Shown here: positions 6,526 to 8,613 of the stretch, piece by piece
Layout of the letters: each line of letters starts with the position of its first letter
Numbering within the stretch: the stretch's first letter is position 1
DNA from: an uncultured Candidatus Udaeobacter sp.
GTDB taxonomy: Bacteria; Verrucomicrobiota; Verrucomicrobiia; Chthoniobacterales; UBA10450
Length of the DNA stretch: 8,613 bases
Direction of reading: 5' to 3'
Assembly: GCA_955652715.1 (NCBI GenBank)
Contig: CATPBS010000274.1
Location: forward strand, 1-8,613
The notes under the pieces: generated by a model
What the model saw: the letters and a program-made list of their open reading frames with translations, nothing else
Told to the model about the DNA's origin: nothing
The model's database searches: none
Program-made: the position numbers and the translations under genes

Positions 6526-6990
6526 CTACCACATCAGATCAAAGATCGAACCGCGGTATAGCCATTCCTCGCCTTCTTTAATCAGTCCCGCTCGCAGGGC
6601 ATTTTGCTCCACGTAATTCCATTTTTGCCCATAATTTTCTCGCGAGCGAAGATAGCGATCGAAATAATCCGTTTGCCATATAGGTGGCGCAATGTCCAAC
6701 GCGGCAGCGACCTGGCGGGAGCTGACGCTCTTCCACATTTGCATCCAGTCCGCCATTGGCTGCGCAATAGTTGCACGACGCGCAAAGAAATGAACGTGAT
6801 CGGGCATTAGAATGTAATGACCAACCCACCAGCCATCGGGTTCTGCCGATCGTTCCCATAGCCCACGTAAAATGGCGTGGCTTTGGGCGCAAGCTAAGAG
6901 CTTTCGTCGCTTATGCGTGCAGGTTGTAAAGAATACAATTGGATTGTCGCGAAACGAGGAAACGTGAGGTAAATGCCGATGTTCGATCAT
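6526..6990 (-). CDS. REP-associated tyrosine transposase (RAYT, Y1/HUH, IS200-like)
   Basis: RAYTs are single-copy relatives of IS200/IS605 TnpA. They bind and cleave single-stranded REP hairpins with a GTAG or GGAG head and are thought to spread those repeats. From ATG at 6990 the protein has 154 residues, usual for the family. It opens with HVSSFRDNPIVFFTTCTH, has the metal-binding HUH motif in MPDHVHFF (His65 and His67), then PIWQTDYFDRYLRSRENY (103-120) and WNYVEQNALRAGLI (124-137), where Tyr126 is the likely nucleophile. All catalytic residues are present, so it looks intact. An upstream in-frame extension to 7173 reads through the REP and into the aldo/keto reductase gene on another frame, so I rejected it. 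No clear Shine-Dalgarno precedes 6990. It lies 53 nt after the reductase stop on the same strand, with a REP in between, and may rely on readthrough from that gene. Confidence 0.9.
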   Translation of the reverse strand: MIEHRHLPHVSSFRDNPIVFFTTCTHKRRKLLACAQSHAILRGLWERSAEPDGWWVGHYILMPDHVHFFARRATIAQPMADWMQMWKSVSSRQVAAALDIAPPIWQTDYFDRYLRSRENYGQKWNYVEQNALRAGLIKEGEEWLYRGSIFDLMW

Positions 6991-7011
6991 AAGCGCCTGC
7001 AAGAGAGTCGA

Positions 7012-7035
7012 ACGGCCTGAGGGCAGGCCGTCTCC
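7012..7035 (-). repeat. GGAG-headed REP hairpin, right flank of the RAYT gene
   Basis: On the minus strand this reads GGAG, then ACGGCCTG-CCCT-CAGGCCGT, a perfect 8-bp stem with a 4-nt loop. Its stem is identical to that of the left copy at 6487-6510. It lies 8 nt downstream of the aldo/keto reductase stop and 21 nt upstream of the RAYT start, so in a shared transcript it would form a hairpin between the two reading frames. Confidence 0.85.
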
Positions 7036-7043
7036 ATGTTGCG

Positions 7044-8084
7044 CTAAGCAGCCGCAGTTTCCTTCGGCAGCTCCATCGTTCCCTTGAACTTTGGCGGTTC
7101 TTCTTCGATTCCGAAATTTTCGGAAAAGAGATTGTCGATCTTCGCCATGTCGTCGCCGGTGAGTGGCGGACAATCGGGCGCTTTCGCGAATTCAACGAGC
7201 TGTTCTTCGTTGTAAATGTTCGGCAATGTCGAAGCAACGCGGTCGTCTGCGAGCAACCATTGCAACGCTGCCTGCCCCAGCGTGCGTTCGGAATTTTCAA
7301 GAAACCGCAATTGTTCGACCTTTTTGATTCCGTTGAGGAGCCAACTGCGCGGTCGATGGCTGCGATGATCGGTCGGCGGGAAAGTTGTTTCGGCAGTGTA
7401 TTTCCCTTCGAGCATTCCAGACGAATGCGTCACGCGGATCAGAAACATTGTGTCCTTGTCCGCGTCAGTGGCGGCATCGTGAATGGCGCGCCCGGGATGT
7501 TGCTCAAGCATGTTGTAAATGTGTTGCACGCTCGTGATGTCGCGCTCGCGAATGCAATTTGTTCCTTCGTACAGCCAGCCAATCGCCGGCCCCAGCGCGA
7601 TCCCGTAATATCGAACTTTTCCTTCAGTCCTTAATTTCTCGAGTGTTGTCCAGAGCGCGTCGTCATAGACCTGCTCCATCCGAATGTTGTGCAGTTGGAG
7701 AAGGTCGATCCGATCCGTTTTCAAGCGGTTCAGCGCTGCGTCTGTCGCGCGTGTCACCGCTTCCGGAGAAAAATCCTGTGGAATTTCCCGCTGTCCGCGT
7801 CCGCGGGCCTCACCGTAATGAACAAAATCGTAGCCGACCTTCGTCGCAATCGCGATCTCATCCCGCTCGTTTGGGAACGCCTTTGCGATCAACTCTTCGC
7901 TGAGCCCATTTCCGTACGTGTCAGCCGCGTCGAATAATGTAAAACCGAGATCGAACGCTTTATGCATGAGCGCGACCGCCTCGCCCTCGGTAAAATTTCC
8001 CCACCAACCGGTGGACACGGTCCACAAACCGAAGCCGACTTCGCTGACTGTCAGGTCCGTATTCTTGTAAGTCCGGAACTTCAC
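7044..8084 (-). CDS. Aldo/keto reductase
   Basis: A cytoplasmic NAD(P)H-dependent oxidoreductase of the (beta/alpha)8-barrel AKR superfamily, reducing aldehydes or ketones; the substrate cannot be read from sequence. From GTG at 8084 it has 346 residues, starting MKFRTYKNTDLTVSEVGFGL. The catalytic tetrad is visible: Asp52 and Tyr57 in LFDAADTYGNGLSEELI (50-66), Lys82 in IATKVGYD, His132 in DLLQLHNI. GKVRYYGIALG (155-165) is the usual strand with a GxS-type motif altered to GIALG. ERTLGQAALQWLLADDRVASTLPNI (266-290) contains the cofactor-binding region. The C-terminus has a long acidic and Pro-rich tail ending in KETAAA. The frame stays open to a GTG at 8120, but those 12 extra residues (MTSTASVVTFWP) fall largely in an intergenic repeat, so 8084 is preferred even though neither has a good ribosome-binding site. 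It resembles the COG0667 branch of the family. Confidence 0.92.
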   Translation of the reverse strand: MKFRTYKNTDLTVSEVGFGLWTVSTGWWGNFTEGEAVALMHKAFDLGFTLFDAADTYGNGLSEELIAKAFPNERDEIAIATKVGYDFVHYGEARGRGQREIPQDFSPEAVTRATDAALNRLKTDRIDLLQLHNIRMEQVYDDALWTTLEKLRTEGKVRYYGIALGPAIGWLYEGTNCIRERDITSVQHIYNMLEQHPGRAIHDAATDADKDTMFLIRVTHSSGMLEGKYTAETTFPPTDHRSHRPRSWLLNGIKKVEQLRFLENSERTLGQAALQWLLADDRVASTLPNIYNEEQLVEFAKAPDCPPLTGDDMAKIDNLFSENFGIEEEPPKFKGTMELPKETAAA

Positions 8085-8099
8085 TGGCCAGAATGTAAC

Positions 8100-8166
8100 C
8101 ACAGAGGCCGTAGAGGTCACGGAGGAAGAACCAAAATCTATCTCCGTGTGCTCCGTGTTCTCTGTG
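8100..8166. repeat. Imperfect inverted repeat in the divergent gap (CACAGAG...CACGGAG family)
   Basis: The left arm, CACAGAG...CACGGAGG (8100-8125), and the right arm (8141-8166), which on the other strand starts CACAGAG and ends CACGGAGA, match at 18 of 26 positions around a 15-nt spacer. Its translations (HRGRRGHGGRT and LRVLRVLCV) are familiar spurious peptides from an intergenic repeat found in many environmental genomes. It fills most of the 96 bp between the divergent reductase and CbiX-like genes, where their promoters should lie. I see no clear -35/-10 boxes. Confidence 0.7.
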
Positions 8167-8180
8167 TCTAAATTAGACCC

Positions 8181-8613
8181 GTGGAATACAGATCAGACGC
8201 GGCACTGTTGATTGTCGCGCACGGCTCAACGGTAAATCCGGACTCAAGCGCGCCGACGCTGGCGCATGCGGCGGAGATTCGACGGCGGAGAGTTTTCGCA
8301 GATGTCGGCTGCGCATTCTGGAAGGAGGAACCGAGTTTGCGCGACGCGCTGTTTTTGTTCGATCCGGAAGTGATTCGGGAGGTCTATGTCGTTCCGAATT
8401 TCATCAGCGAAGGCTATTTCACCCAGACAGTGGTTCCGCGCGAGCTTGAGCTGAACGGGCGCATCACAAAACGTGACAATGGCCAGGTCTGGAGATATTG
8501 CGAGGCGGTTGGGAATCATCCCGCGGTGACTGAATTGCTGCTCAAGCGCGCGAGAGAGGTCGCACCTGGTGCCGAACCCGCCGACAGCACCTTGCTCATC
8601 GTCGCTCACGGCA
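8181..8613 (+). CDS. CbiX/SirB-like (sirohydrochlorin chelatase family) protein, N-terminal part
   Basis: CbiX proteins insert cobalt, and SirB iron, into sirohydrochlorin for cobalamin or siroheme. The 144 visible codons show LLIVAHGS (9-16), with the metal-binding His14 of the chelatase fold, then VYVVPNFISEGYFTQTVVPREL (split here as VYVVPNFISEG 68-78 and YFTQTVVPREL 79-89), and at the edge a second LLIVAHG (138-144). The repeat of LLIVAHG suggests a two-domain, long CbiX form. The usual second His of the G-V/I-H segment is Tyr79 in the first domain, so that half may be non-catalytic or use a different site. GTG at 8181 is the only reasonable start, as an in-frame TAA lies 12 nt upstream at 8169. 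The gene is cut by the window edge, so its full length and true role are open; it could be a CbiX-like protein of another function. Confidence 0.8.
   Translation, partial: MEYRSDAALLIVAHGSTVNPDSSAPTLAHAAEIRRRRVFADVGCAFWKEEPSLRDALFLFDPEVIREVYVVPNFISEGYFTQTVVPRELELNGRITKRDNGQVWRYCEAVGNHPAVTELLLKRAREVAPGAEPADSTLLIVAHG

Larger units (their letters stand above)
6487..7035 (-). mobile_element. REP-RAYT-REP unit (549 bp, REPtron-like)
   Basis: The RAYT gene sits between two inverted GGAG hairpins with heads facing outward, so the whole unit has matching ends like a transposon. It occupies 549 of the 562 bp between the mrdA stop (6481) and the convergent reductase stop (7044). I see no target-site duplication, as expected for HUH enzymes, and neither flanking gene is interrupted. 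RAYTs are usually considered resident genes that mobilise REPs in trans, so calling the whole unit mobile is inference. Confidence 0.65.

Noticed and set aside
6991..7173. RAYT start upstream at 7173
   Set aside because: The extension reads through the REP hairpin and 130 bp of the reductase gene in another frame. RAYT homology begins just after ATG at 6990.
7962..8171. Plus-strand open frame ending HRGRRGHGGRT...LRVLRVLCV
   Set aside because: It overlaps the reductase antisense, and its end is a translated intergenic repeat.
8244..8609. Long minus-strand open frame of 121 codons at the right edge
   Set aside because: It is antisense to the CbiX-like gene, which has clear family motifs; the minus frame shows no recognisable domain.
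1..8613. tRNA, rRNA, CRISPR array or riboswitch
   Set aside because: I saw no cloverleaf, rRNA segment, regularly spaced repeats or recognisable riboswitch core in the gaps.

Overview
The window looks like chromosomal DNA of a moderately GC-rich soil or freshwater bacterium. The gene set, and intergenic gaps packed with short palindromic repeats, resemble Verrucomicrobiota (Chthoniobacterales or Udaeobacter-like). That placement rests on family resemblance from memory, not on a search.

Layout. On the minus strand from the left edge lie a partial aspS (aspartyl-tRNA synthetase, cut by the edge at 1) and hisS (histidyl-tRNA synthetase), in the order hisS then aspS. Their junction is filled by a dispersed palindromic repeat that also supplies the hisS stop codon. 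Diverging from hisS, on the plus strand, is a small secreted threonine-rich protein followed by an intrinsic terminator. A repeat-rich gap of about 300 bp follows, with a GTAG-headed REP pair and a suspected second repeat. Next come uvrC (nucleotide excision repair endonuclease) and mrdA (penicillin-binding protein 2), both on plus. Convergent to mrdA is an aldo/keto reductase gene on minus. The convergent gap is almost entirely one 549-bp unit, a REP-associated tyrosine transposase (RAYT) gene bracketed by two inverted GGAG-headed hairpins. The right end holds another inverted repeat and the start of a CbiX/SirB-like protein that runs off the edge.

The protein genes are mostly housekeeping: translation, DNA repair, cell-wall elongation, an oxidoreductase and possible tetrapyrrole metal chelation. 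They do not form one pathway. The special character of the window lies in the gaps: at least four, and probably six, different short repeat families occupy the gene junctions, reach into stop codons, start regions and leaders, and one carries its own HUH transposase.

Points most worth a second look are the REP-RAYT-REP unit fitted between two stop codons, the repeat supplying the hisS stop and the aspS leader, an AspRS whose sequence departs from the family in mid active site near the window edge, a UvrC without the usual iron-sulfur cysteines, and a HisRS with altered active-site motifs.
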